Made by a program: the position numbers and the translations under genes
Notes under the pieces: generated by a model
Told to the model about the DNA's origin: nothing
Seen by the model: only the letters and a program-made list of their open reading frames with translations
Database searches by the model: none
Part shown: piece after piece, positions 49,597-58,928 of the stretch
Position numbering within the stretch: position 1 is the stretch's first letter
Layout of the letters: each line of letters begins with the position of its first letter
NCBI RefSeq assembly: GCF_006494535.1
Contig: NZ_VHIQ01000002.1
Location: forward strand, 62,001 to 126,000
Direction: 5' to 3'
DNA: 64,000 nucleotides
DNA from: Paucihalobacter ruber
GTDB taxonomy: Bacteria; Bacteroidota; Bacteroidia; Flavobacteriales; Flavobacteriaceae

Positions 49597-50526
49597 TTAT
49601 TGGTCGTTGCCCCAATTATCAAGTTCTTCCTGAGTCCAAAGTTCAGGAAAAAAAATGCGTTTTTGATATTTTGGATGCATGTATTTTTTCCAGTCGCTGC
49701 CGCCGGTGGCTTCACCATCGCCTATACCACTGTCTATATAATGTTTAGCAGTATTGTAATGAGCCATTACCCAAGTTACATTAACCGTATAATCGTAATG
49801 GCGCATGGCCGCTACTAGTTTTGGGTTATTTTGGTCTGCTTTGGGCAATTCTTTAAAACGGGTGTATAAATTTTTACTGTTATAGGTTTCCATGAAATTT
49901 AAAAACTCGCTTTTGTAACGGTTTTCAAAATTAACAAGTAAAGTTGACTTTTTACCTGTTTTGTGGTCTTTACCTGCCGCCTGCCAGTATAAATGCTCAA
50001 AAGCATGCGTGTAAGGCGTGTTGCGGTCTATGTTATGCCTAAATCTGTAATCTATCAGGTTGATGAGCTCTGTTGAGGCAAATTCAATGAGTCTGTATTG
50101 TGCACTTTGAAAACCACTGGCGGGTGTTAGGGTATATCTGAATTTCATGTATTGCTCTACTTCCATGCCTTCGCGCATAATGTTGAAAGATGTGGTCAAC
50201 ATATCAAAATAACGACTAACTCGCATTAATTTATCTTCAAAAAACTGAACAGTTAGGTCGTCTTTGTTGGCAACCTGTTCAATTTCCCATAAAATCATTT
50301 TAAAGATGAGTTCGTTAATTTGGTGATAGGCAATAAACACCATTTCGTCCGGTAAGGTGGTACGCTGAATTTGAAGCGATAGCAAAGCATCGGTTTGAAT
50401 ATAATCCCAGTAAGTAATTGGCTTGCTGTATAGCAAACCCATTAAATGGTCGTCTGTTTTTTGATTGATCTCACCGTACTTGTGCTCCAGTGATTTGATG
50501 ATGTGATGATAAGTTTGGTCGTTCAT
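49597..50526 (-). CDS. kynA: Tryptophan 2,3-dioxygenase
   Basis: A heme enzyme that opens the indole ring of tryptophan to N-formylkynurenine. The 309 residues include LLSLQIQRTTLPDEMVFIAY with the distal His region (YHQINELIFKMILWEIEQV), RYTLTPASGFQSAQYRLIEF with the substrate-binding Arg and Ser, and the C-terminal proximal His region WVMAHYNTAKHYIDSGIGDG followed by the GEATGGSDW substrate loop. It lies 8 bp downstream of the DUF3108 gene and in the same run as hppD and hmgA, so aromatic amino acid breakdown is clustered. Confidence 0.95.
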   Translation of the reverse strand: MNDQTYHHIIKSLEHKYGEINQKTDDHLMGLLYSKPITYWDYIQTDALLSLQIQRTTLPDEMVFIAYHQINELIFKMILWEIEQVANKDDLTVQFFEDKLMRVSRYFDMLTTSFNIMREGMEVEQYMKFRYTLTPASGFQSAQYRLIEFASTELINLIDYRFRHNIDRNTPYTHAFEHLYWQAAGKDHKTGKKSTLLVNFENRYKSEFLNFMETYNSKNLYTRFKELPKADQNNPKLVAAMRHYDYTVNVTWVMAHYNTAKHYIDSGIGDGEATGGSDWKKYMHPKYQKRIFFPELWTQEELDNWGNDQ

Positions 50527-50534
50527 TAATTGAA

Positions 50535-51317
50535 TTAATCAAAAATTATCGGCATGGCGTATTTTAGGCCTTTAAAAGCTTCGAGGTCTGCTCGCAACGA
50601 ACCAACCGCCAAATCTGCCTTGATTCGCAAAGGTATTTTATTTTCGTCTTCGCTTACCCATAATGTTAAACTTTCTTGCTCCTTAAATACTCTACCGGCC
50701 ATAACGTAAGGTCTAAAAATAAGGGTATTGATTTTACCAAATTCGGTTTTAATTGTTTCTCTTCCAAGGAATTTAAGTTTAAACTCGTAATTTTCTTCGT
50801 CAAAAAACATGTTGAGTTTAACCTCATCGCCGGGCTTAATACTTTTGGTGTCGTAATTATTTCTTAGGTAGTAAAATGCCGATACCATATCCTGAACGTC
50901 TTTTTCGGTAGCATACGACCCTTTGGTATTGTGTTTTTTATTGTGAACATGCGCCAATCGGCTTTTCTGGTCAAAGGTAATTTCAATGTTTTTGGTGTGG
51001 CCGCCTTCGTCTATATCTCTTATAAATTTATAAGGCAAGCCTGTTGTTTTATCAAAATAAGACTCATATCTGTCTTTCACTTTAAAAAACCATTTAATGG
51101 CACCTGTGGTCCAGCCCTTACCAATTACATGGTAAACCTCTTTATTATTTAACTGCGTAGTTTTTAACTCTAACGTGGCGTTACCTGCCTTAAGCCAACC
51201 GCTATAGCTCATTTTAAACTTAAACCACTCACCATCCTGAAAAGCAGATTTGGTTTGAGCAACCATTGCCGTTTGGAGCAAGAAAAGTAATAGTAATATT
51301 TTAATGGTTTTATTCAT
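50535..51317 (-). CDS. DUF3108 exported protein
   Basis: An exported protein of about 260 residues with signal peptide MNKTIKILLLLFLLQTAMVA. The true start is most likely the ATG complementary to 51315-51317; a GTG one codon earlier is possible. The mature part fits the DUF3108 family (FQDGEWFKFKMSYSGWLKAG, the KDRYESYFDKTTGLPYKFIR segment, GDEVKLNMFFDEENYEFKLK). The predicted beta-sheet-rich fold probably binds a lipid or polymer, but its role is unknown. It begins a subgroup (DUF3108-kynA-M23-pgi) with gaps of only 4-12 bp, placed after a terminator that follows hppD. Confidence 0.86.
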   Translation of the reverse strand: MNKTIKILLLLFLLQTAMVAQTKSAFQDGEWFKFKMSYSGWLKAGNATLELKTTQLNNKEVYHVIGKGWTTGAIKWFFKVKDRYESYFDKTTGLPYKFIRDIDEGGHTKNIEITFDQKSRLAHVHNKKHNTKGSYATEKDVQDMVSAFYYLRNNYDTKSIKPGDEVKLNMFFDEENYEFKLKFLGRETIKTEFGKINTLIFRPYVMAGRVFKEQESLTLWVSEDENKIPLRIKADLAVGSLRADLEAFKGLKYAMPIIFD

Positions 51318-51409
51318 CACCTTAAGTATTGTAATTTGAAAAACTGATTATATGATAAAACATACATTTCAAGCAGAAATTACAATTACCGTTCCAAAAA
51401 TATCAAATT

Positions 51410-51443
51410 AAAAAACTCCGCAACGTTGGTTACAGAGTTTTTT
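51410..51443 (-). terminator. Terminator after hppD
   Basis: AAAAAACTC and GAGTTTTTT form a 9-bp stem (11 with a G:U pair) around a 12-base loop, in the 144-bp gap between hppD and the DUF3108 gene. It separates the hmgA/hppD transcript from the downstream group. Confidence 0.8.
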
Positions 51444-51461
51444 ACGTTAAATATTTATCAA

Positions 51462-52622
51462 TTAAAGCGTTCCTCGTTTTGCCTGCTCTCGCTCAATGGA
51501 CTCAAACAATGCTTTAAAATTACCGGCTCCAAAACCTTTAGCGCCCATACGCTGGATGATTTCAAAGAATAAGGTTGGTCTGTCTTCAACCGGTTTGGTG
51601 AAAATTTGAAGCAAATAACCTTCTTCGTCTGCATCAACCAGAATTGATAATTCTTGAAGTTTTGAAATATCTTCTTTCATCATGTCCATGTGCGTTCCTA
51701 ATCTTCTGGGTATATCGTCATAATAAGCTTGTGGCGGTGGTGGTAAAAATTCAACGCCTCTGGCCTTTAATTGCGCCACAGTCTGGATAATATCGTCGGT
51801 GGCAACCGCTAAATGCTGAACGCCGGGACCTTCGTAAAAGTCTAAATATTCTTCAATTTGAGAACGTTTGGCAGCTTCGGCCGGCTCATTAATGGGAAAT
51901 TTGATTCTGCCATTGCCGTTACTCATCACTTTACTCATCAAAGCTGAATATTCGGTGTGAATTTGTTTATCGTCAAACGACAGGAAATTAACAAAGCCCA
52001 TCACCTCTTCGTACCATTTTACCCAAGTATCCATTTCACCCCAACCTACATTACCTACCATATGGTCGATGTATTTTAAACCGACTGGCTCCGGATTGTA
52101 ATCTGATGTCCACGCTTCAAAACCCGGTAAAAACAAGCCCTTGTAGTTTTTTCGCTCTACAAAAACATGAACAGTTTCGCCATAGGTATAAATACCTGAA
52201 CGGACTACCTCGCCAAATTGGTCTTTTTCGACCGTAGGTTCCATAAAAGGTTTGGCACCGCGTTGCGTTGTTTCGTTAAAGGCAGCTGTGGCATCTTCAA
52301 CCCAGAGTGCAATCACTTTAACACCATCGCCGTGTTTTTCTAGATGCTGATTAATAGGTGATTGGCTGTTAAGTGGTGTTGTTAAAACCAGTTTTATTTT
52401 GTCTTGCTTTAGCACATAACTCACGTGATCTCGCGAACCTGTTTCCAATCCTTTGTAGGCATAAGACTGAAAGCCAAAAGCTGTTTTGTAATAATGGGCA
52501 GATTGCTTGGCATTACCCACATAAAATTCTACATAATCGGTGCCTAACAAGGGCAAAAAGTCTTGTGCGCCCTCAAATATTTTTTCTAATCCGTAATTTA
52601 CTGATGTTACTTGTTTGCTCAT
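51462..52622 (-). CDS. hppD: 4-hydroxyphenylpyruvate dioxygenase
   Basis: A non-heme iron enzyme that turns 4-hydroxyphenylpyruvate into homogentisate. The 386 residues form two vicinal oxygen chelate domains. Iron ligands are visible: His in YIDHMVGNVGWGEMDTW, His in GPGVQHLAVATDDI, and Glu in PTLFFEIIQRMG. The C-terminal gating helix is GFGAGNFKALFESIEREQ. It lies directly downstream of hmgA with two inverted repeat elements in the 167-bp gap, and it feeds HmgA's substrate. Confidence 0.97.
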   Translation of the reverse strand: MSKQVTSVNYGLEKIFEGAQDFLPLLGTDYVEFYVGNAKQSAHYYKTAFGFQSYAYKGLETGSRDHVSYVLKQDKIKLVLTTPLNSQSPINQHLEKHGDGVKVIALWVEDATAAFNETTQRGAKPFMEPTVEKDQFGEVVRSGIYTYGETVHVFVERKNYKGLFLPGFEAWTSDYNPEPVGLKYIDHMVGNVGWGEMDTWVKWYEEVMGFVNFLSFDDKQIHTEYSALMSKVMSNGNGRIKFPINEPAEAAKRSQIEEYLDFYEGPGVQHLAVATDDIIQTVAQLKARGVEFLPPPPQAYYDDIPRRLGTHMDMMKEDISKLQELSILVDADEEGYLLQIFTKPVEDRPTLFFEIIQRMGAKGFGAGNFKALFESIEREQAKRGTL

Positions 52623-52626
52623 AATA

Positions 52627-52660
52627 AGCCCCTCTTAATCTCCCCAAAGGGGAGAAACTC
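52627..52660. repeat. Palindrome-bearing element, copy 1 (between hmgA and hppD)
   Basis: GCCCCTCTTAATC followed by the perfect palindrome TCTCCCCAAAGGGGAGA (52639-52655). It matches the reverse complement of 52756-52788, so the pair faces each other. Confidence 0.75.
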
Positions 52661-52755
52661 AAAGCGGGAAACTTTGAATTTTTTGTTTTAGTTTTAATTT
52701 TAATTTAATGAACGTTTTCTTCTTTTAAATGCCACAACTAGCATTTGGCTTTTTT

Positions 52756-52788
52756 AGCTTCCTCCCTTTGGGAGGATTGAGGTGGGCA
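52756..52788. repeat. Palindrome-bearing element, copy 2 (between hmgA and hppD)
   Basis: AGCTT followed by CCTCCCTTTGGGAGG (52761-52775) and ATTGAGGTGGGC. In reverse complement it reads GCCCACCTCAATCCTCCC, matching copy 1. It ends two bases before the hmgA stop codon. Confidence 0.75.
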
Positions 52789-52789
52789 T

Positions 52790-53944
52790 TTATAACCACG
52801 ATTTAAAATAGTCTTCATCGGCTATTTTAAGCGCGTCTTCTGTAATTTGTAGCGGTTTAAAGGTATCTACCATTACTGCCAACTCGTCTGTTTTTACTTT
52901 GCCGATACTGCGTTCTACGGCACCGGGATGCGGCCCGTGCGGAATGCCTGCGGGATGCAACGAAATATGACCTGCAGCCACATCATTTCGGCTCATAAAG
53001 TCGCCGTCAACATAATACAACACCTCATCACTATCTATATTGCTGTGATTGTATGGCGCAGGAATGGATTGCGGATGGTAATCATACAGTCGCGGCACAA
53101 AACTGCACACCACAAAGGCATCGGTTTCAAAAGTTTGATGTACCGGTGGCGGTTGATGAATGCGTCCTGTAATCGGCTCAAAATCGTGAATTGAAAAGGC
53201 ATAAGGATAATTAAATCCGTCATAACCAACCACATCAAACGGATGTGAGGCGTACACCATTTCAAACATATCGTTTTGTTTTTTGACTTTGATTAAGAAA
53301 TCGCCATTCTCGTTGTATGTTTCCAATTCTTGTGGTCTGCGAAGATCGCGCTCACAAAATGGTGAATGCTCTAACAATTGTCCAAACCAGTTTCTATAGC
53401 GCTTAGGCGTATAAATAGGACGGCGTGATTCTACAATAAACAATCGGTTGTCTTCGGTGTCAAAATCTATTTTATAAATGATACCGCGCGGCACCAGTAA
53501 ATAATCCCCATATTTAAAATCGAGATTACCAAGATGTGTTCTTAATTTGCCTGTGCCTTTGTGTATAAAAATAAGCTCATCAGCATCGGTGTTTTTATAA
53601 AAATAATCTTTGGTAGACTGCTTTGGCGCTGCCAGAATAATGCTGCAATCGCTGTTGGTAAGTACGGTTTTTCTGCTTTCCAGATAATCGTTTTCGGGTT
53701 TGATTTGAAATCCGCGTAAGCGATACGACTGAATGGAATTTGCTTTGGCAATTTTTGGTGCCACGCTGTATTGCTTTCTAATTTCCTTTACCTGCGTGGG
53801 TCTTTGTTCGTGGTAACTGTTGGTGTACATACCATCAAAACCAATGGTACCGAAGAGTTGTTCGCTATACAAACTGCCGTCAGGCTTACGAAACTGTGTG
53901 TGACGCTTTGGTGGAATGTTTCCTAATTTATGATAAAAAGGCAT
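52790..53944 (-). CDS. hmgA: Homogentisate 1,2-dioxygenase
   Basis: Opens the homogentisate ring to maleylacetoacetate using iron(II). The 384 residues have the cupin fold; visible features are GDYLLVPRGIIYKID in the N-terminal cupin, VHQTFETDAFVVCSFVPRLY, and the metal-binding region SLHPAGIPHGPHPGAVERSI. It is the first gene of the aromatic catabolism run. Maleylacetoacetate isomerase and fumarylacetoacetase are not in the window. Upstream lies a 434-bp gene-free stretch with repeats. Confidence 0.94.
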   Translation of the reverse strand: MPFYHKLGNIPPKRHTQFRKPDGSLYSEQLFGTIGFDGMYTNSYHEQRPTQVKEIRKQYSVAPKIAKANSIQSYRLRGFQIKPENDYLESRKTVLTNSDCSIILAAPKQSTKDYFYKNTDADELIFIHKGTGKLRTHLGNLDFKYGDYLLVPRGIIYKIDFDTEDNRLFIVESRRPIYTPKRYRNWFGQLLEHSPFCERDLRRPQELETYNENGDFLIKVKKQNDMFEMVYASHPFDVVGYDGFNYPYAFSIHDFEPITGRIHQPPPVHQTFETDAFVVCSFVPRLYDYHPQSIPAPYNHSNIDSDEVLYYVDGDFMSRNDVAAGHISLHPAGIPHGPHPGAVERSIGKVKTDELAVMVDTFKPLQITEDALKIADEDYFKSWL

Positions 53945-54163
53945 AGTTTTAATATTAGATTTACGATATATGATTTACGATATATGCACTGTTATAAAAA
54001 ATGAACTTTATTATGAGCGTCTAAACTCGTTTTATAAAGATACGGAATTTAAAGATTCCTTAGTGTTGACTGCGGGATATGGCAGGAAAAAAGAGATTAC
54101 TTGAATTGGATTCCTTTCTGATGGTTATCTGAATACAAGAAAATTTTTGGAGTTTACCTGCAC

Positions 54164-54186
54164 GAGATTCCTGCGTTCGCAGGAAT
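54164..54186. repeat. Short dispersed palindrome
   Basis: GAGATTCCTGC, GTTC loop, GCAGGAAT. Same family as the other four copies, and identical in the loop to the copy at 54353. Confidence 0.85.
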
Positions 54187-54352
54187 TTATTCCGGGTTTC
54201 TCTTGATGAGAAAGTGCAAATAAAGTAATATGTCTTGCCAGAATGGTTTCATAGTGTTACAAATATCGGGAATTTATTTATATTGGAAAAATGCTAACAG
54301 ATTCCTCCAAGACATTTTTGTGAGTAAAAGGAAATCTTGGAGTTACCTCCCT

Positions 54353-54374
54353 GAGATTCCTGCGTTCGCAGGAA
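54353..54374. repeat. Short dispersed palindrome next to the patatin gene stop codon
   Basis: GAGATTCCTGC, GTTC loop, GCAGGAA. It lies four bases beyond the stop codon (complement of 54379-54381) of the patatin-barrel gene, the third copy in the window placed directly at a gene's 3' end. Confidence 0.85.
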
Positions 54375-54378
54375 ATTG

Positions 54379-56604
54379 TTAGAACCAAAAGCCCACATTA
54401 AAATACCAAAACCCCTGACTTAGCTGCGGCGAACGTGCATATCTTATTTCTATTGGGCCTAAAAACGTTTCGGTGGCACAGCCCAAAGTGTAGCCACTGT
54501 AAGTTGGCGACTCAATCCATGCGCCGGTGGTAAAAATATTATCGTCTATATTGGCATAGTTGGCGGCAAAAATCAAATAGCTTTTTTTAAAGACTTCGTA
54601 ATTTAGGGTAATGGTGCCCTTTACAAAGCTATTTCCTGTTAAGGAGATATAATCATATCCGTAAAATGTAGAAAAGTTATTGATAAAGTTATTGGCATAA
54701 CCACCAATGGCAAAATCGAGAAAATTGGTGGGCTTACTCCCAATTTGAAATCCGCCCGAAGACTCCAGCAACATCGCAAATCGTTTTGAAAAACTGAAGG
54801 CATAACCAATGTCGGCTTTAGCTATTGAAAAGTTTGAAAAATCGTCGTTTAAGCCGGTAGCACCAATATACCAATGAAAATCGCCATTAAAATAAACACC
54901 TTTTTTAGGGAAATATCGGTTATCGTAGGTGTCTAACTTTAAAGTCCCAAAAATACTGTAGTAGTTGGTGTCTTCAAAAACAAATTCATCGTTTTGATTT
55001 GCATCTAATAAGGTTTCAGACTCTATTCTCAGATTTTTATGTTCAAATCCACCGGTAAGTGCAAAGTCTTGAGCCAGTAAAGTTTGAATATAAATCTGAT
55101 TGGTAAAATCGTGCAATTCGGCATCAATTTTATTAAGACTGGCGCGCAATGGGTCGTTTTCATCCAGAATTAAATCTGCACTTACATTTCTATCAAACTC
55201 ATTATATCTGGAATTTATTCCAAAACTCACATAAAACCCCTGATCGATAAAATAATCAAAGTTATACCTGCTATTATCACCCAGAATGACGTCTAAAGAC
55301 AACACATCGTTATTGGTTAAAAAACGCTTTTTAGTAAAATTGATTAAAGCCGCACTTTTGTATAAATTGTCGTAATGCAATCCAAACCTTAAAAACGTAG
55401 TTTCTGCCGATTCTTGTATGTTAGCTTTAAGCTCATAAATATCATTATGGGCATCTTCGGCCTCTAAGGTATACCTAAACCAGTCAAAATTATTGGTTGC
55501 CACTAAATTGGTAACACCATCTAAAAATCTTTGATAGCTTATTCTTTCGGGCTGTCTTAACTTTAATTTTCCGTTGAGATAGGCTCTGGTGTAACGCTTG
55601 TTTCCGTAATAGTACTTTTCTTTTATAGTAATACTGTCTTGTATAACTATGTTAGGTTTGTTTACAGGCGACTTGGTTTTCACAAGTGATTTCAATGCAT
55701 CGAGCTGTTCAAGTGCTGCAAGTTGACCGCTTTCAATAATTTCAAATCCATCGGAAAAAGAAATCACCGAAAACGAGGCGATATCCGGCTTTATGTATAC
55801 ATCGGCCAAAATGGCTTTGTTTTTCATAGCCTGAATTGTTCTAAAATTATTAATTTGAAGCAAAATATCCTGCGCGGCGGTCAATTGCTCTCTGTCTTTT
55901 AAATCGTCTTGTACATCAACGCCAATGATCACATCAACACCTTTGGCTTTAAGTTCTTCAATGGGAAAATTGTTAATCACGCCACCGTCAATAAAGAGTT
56001 CGTCATTTATATTTACCGGCTGAAATAAAGACGGTAAGGCACCACTGGCCATAACGGCCTCCACCAGATTACCCGATTCCATCAGTACCGACTGTCCGGT
56101 TTCAATATTGGTAGTCATACAAAAAAAAGGAATGGGCAAATCCTTAAAATCTCTAACATCGCTTACATGTAATGTTAAATGATATAGTAAATTATAAACA
56201 TTCTGCCCTCTTGAAAGCGCTCTTGGTAAGTTGATTTTAAAGTTTTCAAATGGTAAGGTTACGGCATATTTCTCTAAATTATCTCTTTCGGTTAAAGAAG
56301 CTGAAGCACGTGGAAACCTATCATTGATAAGTACATCAAAATCTGTACTATTAAAAATAGAATCCAATTGTTTACCCGAATAACCCGAAGCATACAAAGA
56401 CCCAATAATGGCCCCCATACTGGTACCGGCAACATAATCAACCTTAATGCCTAAACTGTCAATAACCTTCAATACACCAATATGAGCAAAGCCTTTGGCA
56501 CCGCCACCACTTAATACCAAGCCAATTTTTGGCTCTTGATCTTCTTGCGCATGTAGTGCAGGAAAGAACAAAAACAGGCTTAATATGATAACTATGTACC
56601 TCAT
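54379..56604 (-). CDS. Patatin-like phospholipase fused to a POTRA/BamA-like outer-membrane barrel
   Basis: An exported lipase-barrel fusion of 741 residues. The signal is MRYIVIILSLFLFFPALHAQ. The patatin domain (about 25-310) shows the oxyanion loop LVLSGGGAKGFAHIGVL, the serine in VAGTSMGAIIGSLYASGYSG, and the Asp of the dyad in FIDGGVINNFP. A POTRA-like domain follows (SITIKEKYYYGNKRYTRAYL onward), then a surface-antigen/BamA-type barrel from about residue 400 to the final WYFNVGFWF. The architecture is that of PlpD-type (type Vd) secretion proteins, with the patatin part in the periplasm or released. Its start overlaps the uvrC stop by 4 bp. Confidence 0.9.
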   Translation of the reverse strand: MRYIVIILSLFLFFPALHAQEDQEPKIGLVLSGGGAKGFAHIGVLKVIDSLGIKVDYVAGTSMGAIIGSLYASGYSGKQLDSIFNSTDFDVLINDRFPRASASLTERDNLEKYAVTLPFENFKINLPRALSRGQNVYNLLYHLTLHVSDVRDFKDLPIPFFCMTTNIETGQSVLMESGNLVEAVMASGALPSLFQPVNINDELFIDGGVINNFPIEELKAKGVDVIIGVDVQDDLKDREQLTAAQDILLQINNFRTIQAMKNKAILADVYIKPDIASFSVISFSDGFEIIESGQLAALEQLDALKSLVKTKSPVNKPNIVIQDSITIKEKYYYGNKRYTRAYLNGKLKLRQPERISYQRFLDGVTNLVATNNFDWFRYTLEAEDAHNDIYELKANIQESAETTFLRFGLHYDNLYKSAALINFTKKRFLTNNDVLSLDVILGDNSRYNFDYFIDQGFYVSFGINSRYNEFDRNVSADLILDENDPLRASLNKIDAELHDFTNQIYIQTLLAQDFALTGGFEHKNLRIESETLLDANQNDEFVFEDTNYYSIFGTLKLDTYDNRYFPKKGVYFNGDFHWYIGATGLNDDFSNFSIAKADIGYAFSFSKRFAMLLESSGGFQIGSKPTNFLDFAIGGYANNFINNFSTFYGYDYISLTGNSFVKGTITLNYEVFKKSYLIFAANYANIDDNIFTTGAWIESPTYSGYTLGCATETFLGPIEIRYARSPQLSQGFWYFNVGFWF

Positions 56605-58394
56605 TTATTAGAATAAAATTCTTTTATTTTAGACGCTCTCGACGCACCAACCACAGCTGCTAAATCTTCTTCAGACGCTTCTGAAATTCTCTTAACCGAC
56701 TTAAATTTTTTCATAAGTTCTACAATGGTTTGGTCGCCTATGCCGTTAATTTCTTGCAATTGAGAATTTAAAGCTGTTTTACTTCTTTTATTTCGGTGAT
56801 GCTCTATGCCAAATCTGTGAGCCTCGTTTCGCAATTGCTGAATGATTTTTAAACTTTCGCTTTTCTTGTCTAAATATAAGGGAATTGAATCGTTTGGATA
56901 AAATATTTCTTCTAAACGTTTCGCAATTCCGATGATGGCAATTTTTCCTCTTAAATTAAGAGCATCCAAGCTTTTAACCGCAGAAGATAATTGACCTTTA
57001 CCGCCATCTATTACTATAAGTTGTGGTAATGATTGATTTTCGTCTAACAATCGCTTGTACCTGCGGTACACTACTTCTTCCATAGAGGCAAAATCATCGG
57101 GACCTTCTACTGTTTTAATATTAAAATGTCTGTAATCTTTTTTACTGGGTTTACCGTTTTTAAACACTACACAAGCCGCAACAGGATTGGTTCCCTGTAT
57201 ATTAGAGTTGTCAAAACACTCTATATGTCTGGGCTCTGTGCTTAAACGTAAATCGGCTTTCATTTGCGCCATTATTCGGTTGATATGCCTATCCGGATCA
57301 ACAATTTTTACCTGCTTTAACTGTTCCATTCTGTAATACATGGCGTTGCGCTTAGACAGGTCTAAAATGTGTTTTTTATCGCCCAATTTTGGAATGGTAA
57401 TCTTCACATCTTCGCCCAATTCTACCGGAAAAGGCACATACAACTCTCTTGATTTTGAATGAAATCGCTGTCTAATTTCGGTAATGCCCAATTGCAGTAA
57501 ATCTTCATCGGTTTCGTCGAGTTTTTTCTTCAGTTCTAAAGTATGCGAACGAATAATTGAACCGTAAGACAATTGCAAAAAGTTAATGTAGGCATAGCTT
57601 TCATCACTTACAATTGAAAATACATCGACATTGCTTATTTTAGGGTTTACCACCGTAGATTTTGCCTGGTAATTGAGTAGAATATCGAGTTTTTCTTTAA
57701 CCTTTTGAGCCTCTTCAAAGCGCATGTTTTCGGCATATTTCTGCATTTGTTGCTTGAAGTTTTGAAGCGAATTTTTAAAATTTCCTTTTAAAATATCTCT
57801 GATGGCATCAATATTTGAATGATAAGACTGCTCTGTTTCCAATCCTTCGCACGGACCATTACAATTGCCTAAATGAAATTCTAAACAAACCTTGTATTTG
57901 CCGGCTTCTACCTTGGCTGCCGATAAATCGTATTTACAAGTTCTGATGTGATAAAGACCTTTAATTAAATCGAGTAAAGTCTTAACCGTTTTCATACTAG
58001 TATACGGACCAAAATACTCCGATCCGTCTTTAATAACGCGCCTGGTTGAAAAGACTCTGGGAAACCGTTCGTTTTTGATACAAATCCAGGGATATGATTT
58101 GTCGTCTTTCAGCATTACATTGTAGCGCGGCTGATGTTTTTTTATGAGATTGTTTTCAAGCAGTAATGCATCGGTTTCTGTCTCTACAACAATGTGTTTG
58201 ATTTCGGTAATTTTCTTAACCATAACCCTTGTTTTGCCATATTCATGGGTTTTGGTAAAATAAGAGCTTACGCGTTTTTTGAGGTTTTTTGCCTTTCCTA
58301 CGTATAAAATCTTACCTTGTTTATCGTAAAACTGATAAACACCGGGCGCGTCTGGCAAAGTTTGCAATTGTAATTGTACTGATGTAGGTTGCAT
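56601..58394 (-). CDS. uvrC: Excinuclease ABC subunit C
   Basis: Makes both incisions in nucleotide excision repair. The 597 residues have the full layout: GIY-YIG nuclease (APGVYQFYDKQGKILYVGKA), a four-Cys-region segment (HIRTCKYDL ... CLEFHLGNCNGPCEGL), a UVR UvrB-binding motif (KYAENMRFEEAQKVKEKLDI), the RNase H-like second nuclease (HIECFDNSNIQGTNPVAACV, QLIVIDGGKGQLSSAV) and a C-terminal double helix-hairpin-helix (EINGIGDQTIVELMKKFKSV). It is translationally coupled to the patatin gene downstream (4-bp overlap). The divergent rimB-like gene starts 108 bp away. Confidence 0.97.
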   Translation of the reverse strand: MQPTSVQLQLQTLPDAPGVYQFYDKQGKILYVGKAKNLKKRVSSYFTKTHEYGKTRVMVKKITEIKHIVVETETDALLLENNLIKKHQPRYNVMLKDDKSYPWICIKNERFPRVFSTRRVIKDGSEYFGPYTSMKTVKTLLDLIKGLYHIRTCKYDLSAAKVEAGKYKVCLEFHLGNCNGPCEGLETEQSYHSNIDAIRDILKGNFKNSLQNFKQQMQKYAENMRFEEAQKVKEKLDILLNYQAKSTVVNPKISNVDVFSIVSDESYAYINFLQLSYGSIIRSHTLELKKKLDETDEDLLQLGITEIRQRFHSKSRELYVPFPVELGEDVKITIPKLGDKKHILDLSKRNAMYYRMEQLKQVKIVDPDRHINRIMAQMKADLRLSTEPRHIECFDNSNIQGTNPVAACVVFKNGKPSKKDYRHFNIKTVEGPDDFASMEEVVYRRYKRLLDENQSLPQLIVIDGGKGQLSSAVKSLDALNLRGKIAIIGIAKRLEEIFYPNDSIPLYLDKKSESLKIIQQLRNEAHRFGIEHHRNKRSKTALNSQLQEINGIGDQTIVELMKKFKSVKRISEASEEDLAAVVGASRASKIKEFYSNK

Positions 58395-58502
58395 AAGGTA
58401 AAATTAAGAATAATTAGAGTAATCATTCTATCTAAAAAAAATATTAACGGTTGCCATGCGTATTTAACTTTAGATTACATTCGCACAATTTTATAAGTAA
58501 TA

Positions 58503-58928
58503 ATGAACAAACAAATTATAGGCAGAACCGATGTTGTTGACTTCCCGGGATTAGGGCTTTATAATATTGAAGTTAAAATAGATACGGGCGCATATACGTC
58601 GGCCGTTCACTGTTCTAAAATTGAAGAAATAGATGGCAGGTTGCATTGCGTATTTTACGACGAATCTCATCCCGAATACGCCGAAAAACCGATAATTTTT
58701 GACACTTACAGCACCACAGGTGTAAAAAGCAGCAATGGGTTTAAGGAAAACCGATTTAAAATAAAATCGACTGTTATTATTTTTGGTAAAATTTATAAGA
58801 TTAACTTAACTTTAAGCACTCGGGACGATATGCGATTTCCCGTGTTAATTGGCAGGCAATTTCTAAAGCGCAAGTTTGTTGTGGATGTGGATTTGCAAAA
58901 TGTTTCCCTTAATCAAAAACATCAATGA
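58503..58928 (+). CDS. Retropepsin-like ATP-dependent zinc protease family protein (RimB-like)
   Basis: A small putative aspartic protease, 141 residues, of the family annotated as ATP-dependent zinc protease and related to RimB. The aspartic protease motif is [17 protein letters not shown] (Asp-Thr-Gly), and the flap/second strand region is [20 protein letters not shown]. No signal peptide, so cytoplasmic. The stop codon overlaps the rimK start (ATGA), so the two proteins are made together. RimB-type proteins are reported to act with RimK on ribosomal protein S6 modification; the precise substrate here is an inference. Confidence 0.88.
   Translation: MNKQIIGRTDVVDFPGLGLYNIEVKIDTGAYTSAVHCSKIEEIDGRLHCVFYDESHPEYAEKPIIFDTYSTTGVKSSNGFKENRFKIKSTVIIFGKIYKINLTLSTRDDMRFPVLIGRQFLKRKFVVDVDLQNVSLNQKHQ

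Larger units (their letters stand above)
53945..54378. other. Gene-free stretch with two dispersed palindromes and a direct repeat
   Basis: 434 bp between hmgA and the patatin gene. It contains palindromes at 54164-54186 and 54353-54374. Each is preceded by a matching stretch (TTGGAGTTTACCTGCAC and TTGGAGTTACCTCCCT), so about 40 bp is directly repeated with 189-bp spacing. No open frame looks real. The hmgA promoter should be near 53945-54000, but I could not fix a clear -7 box. Confidence 0.7.
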
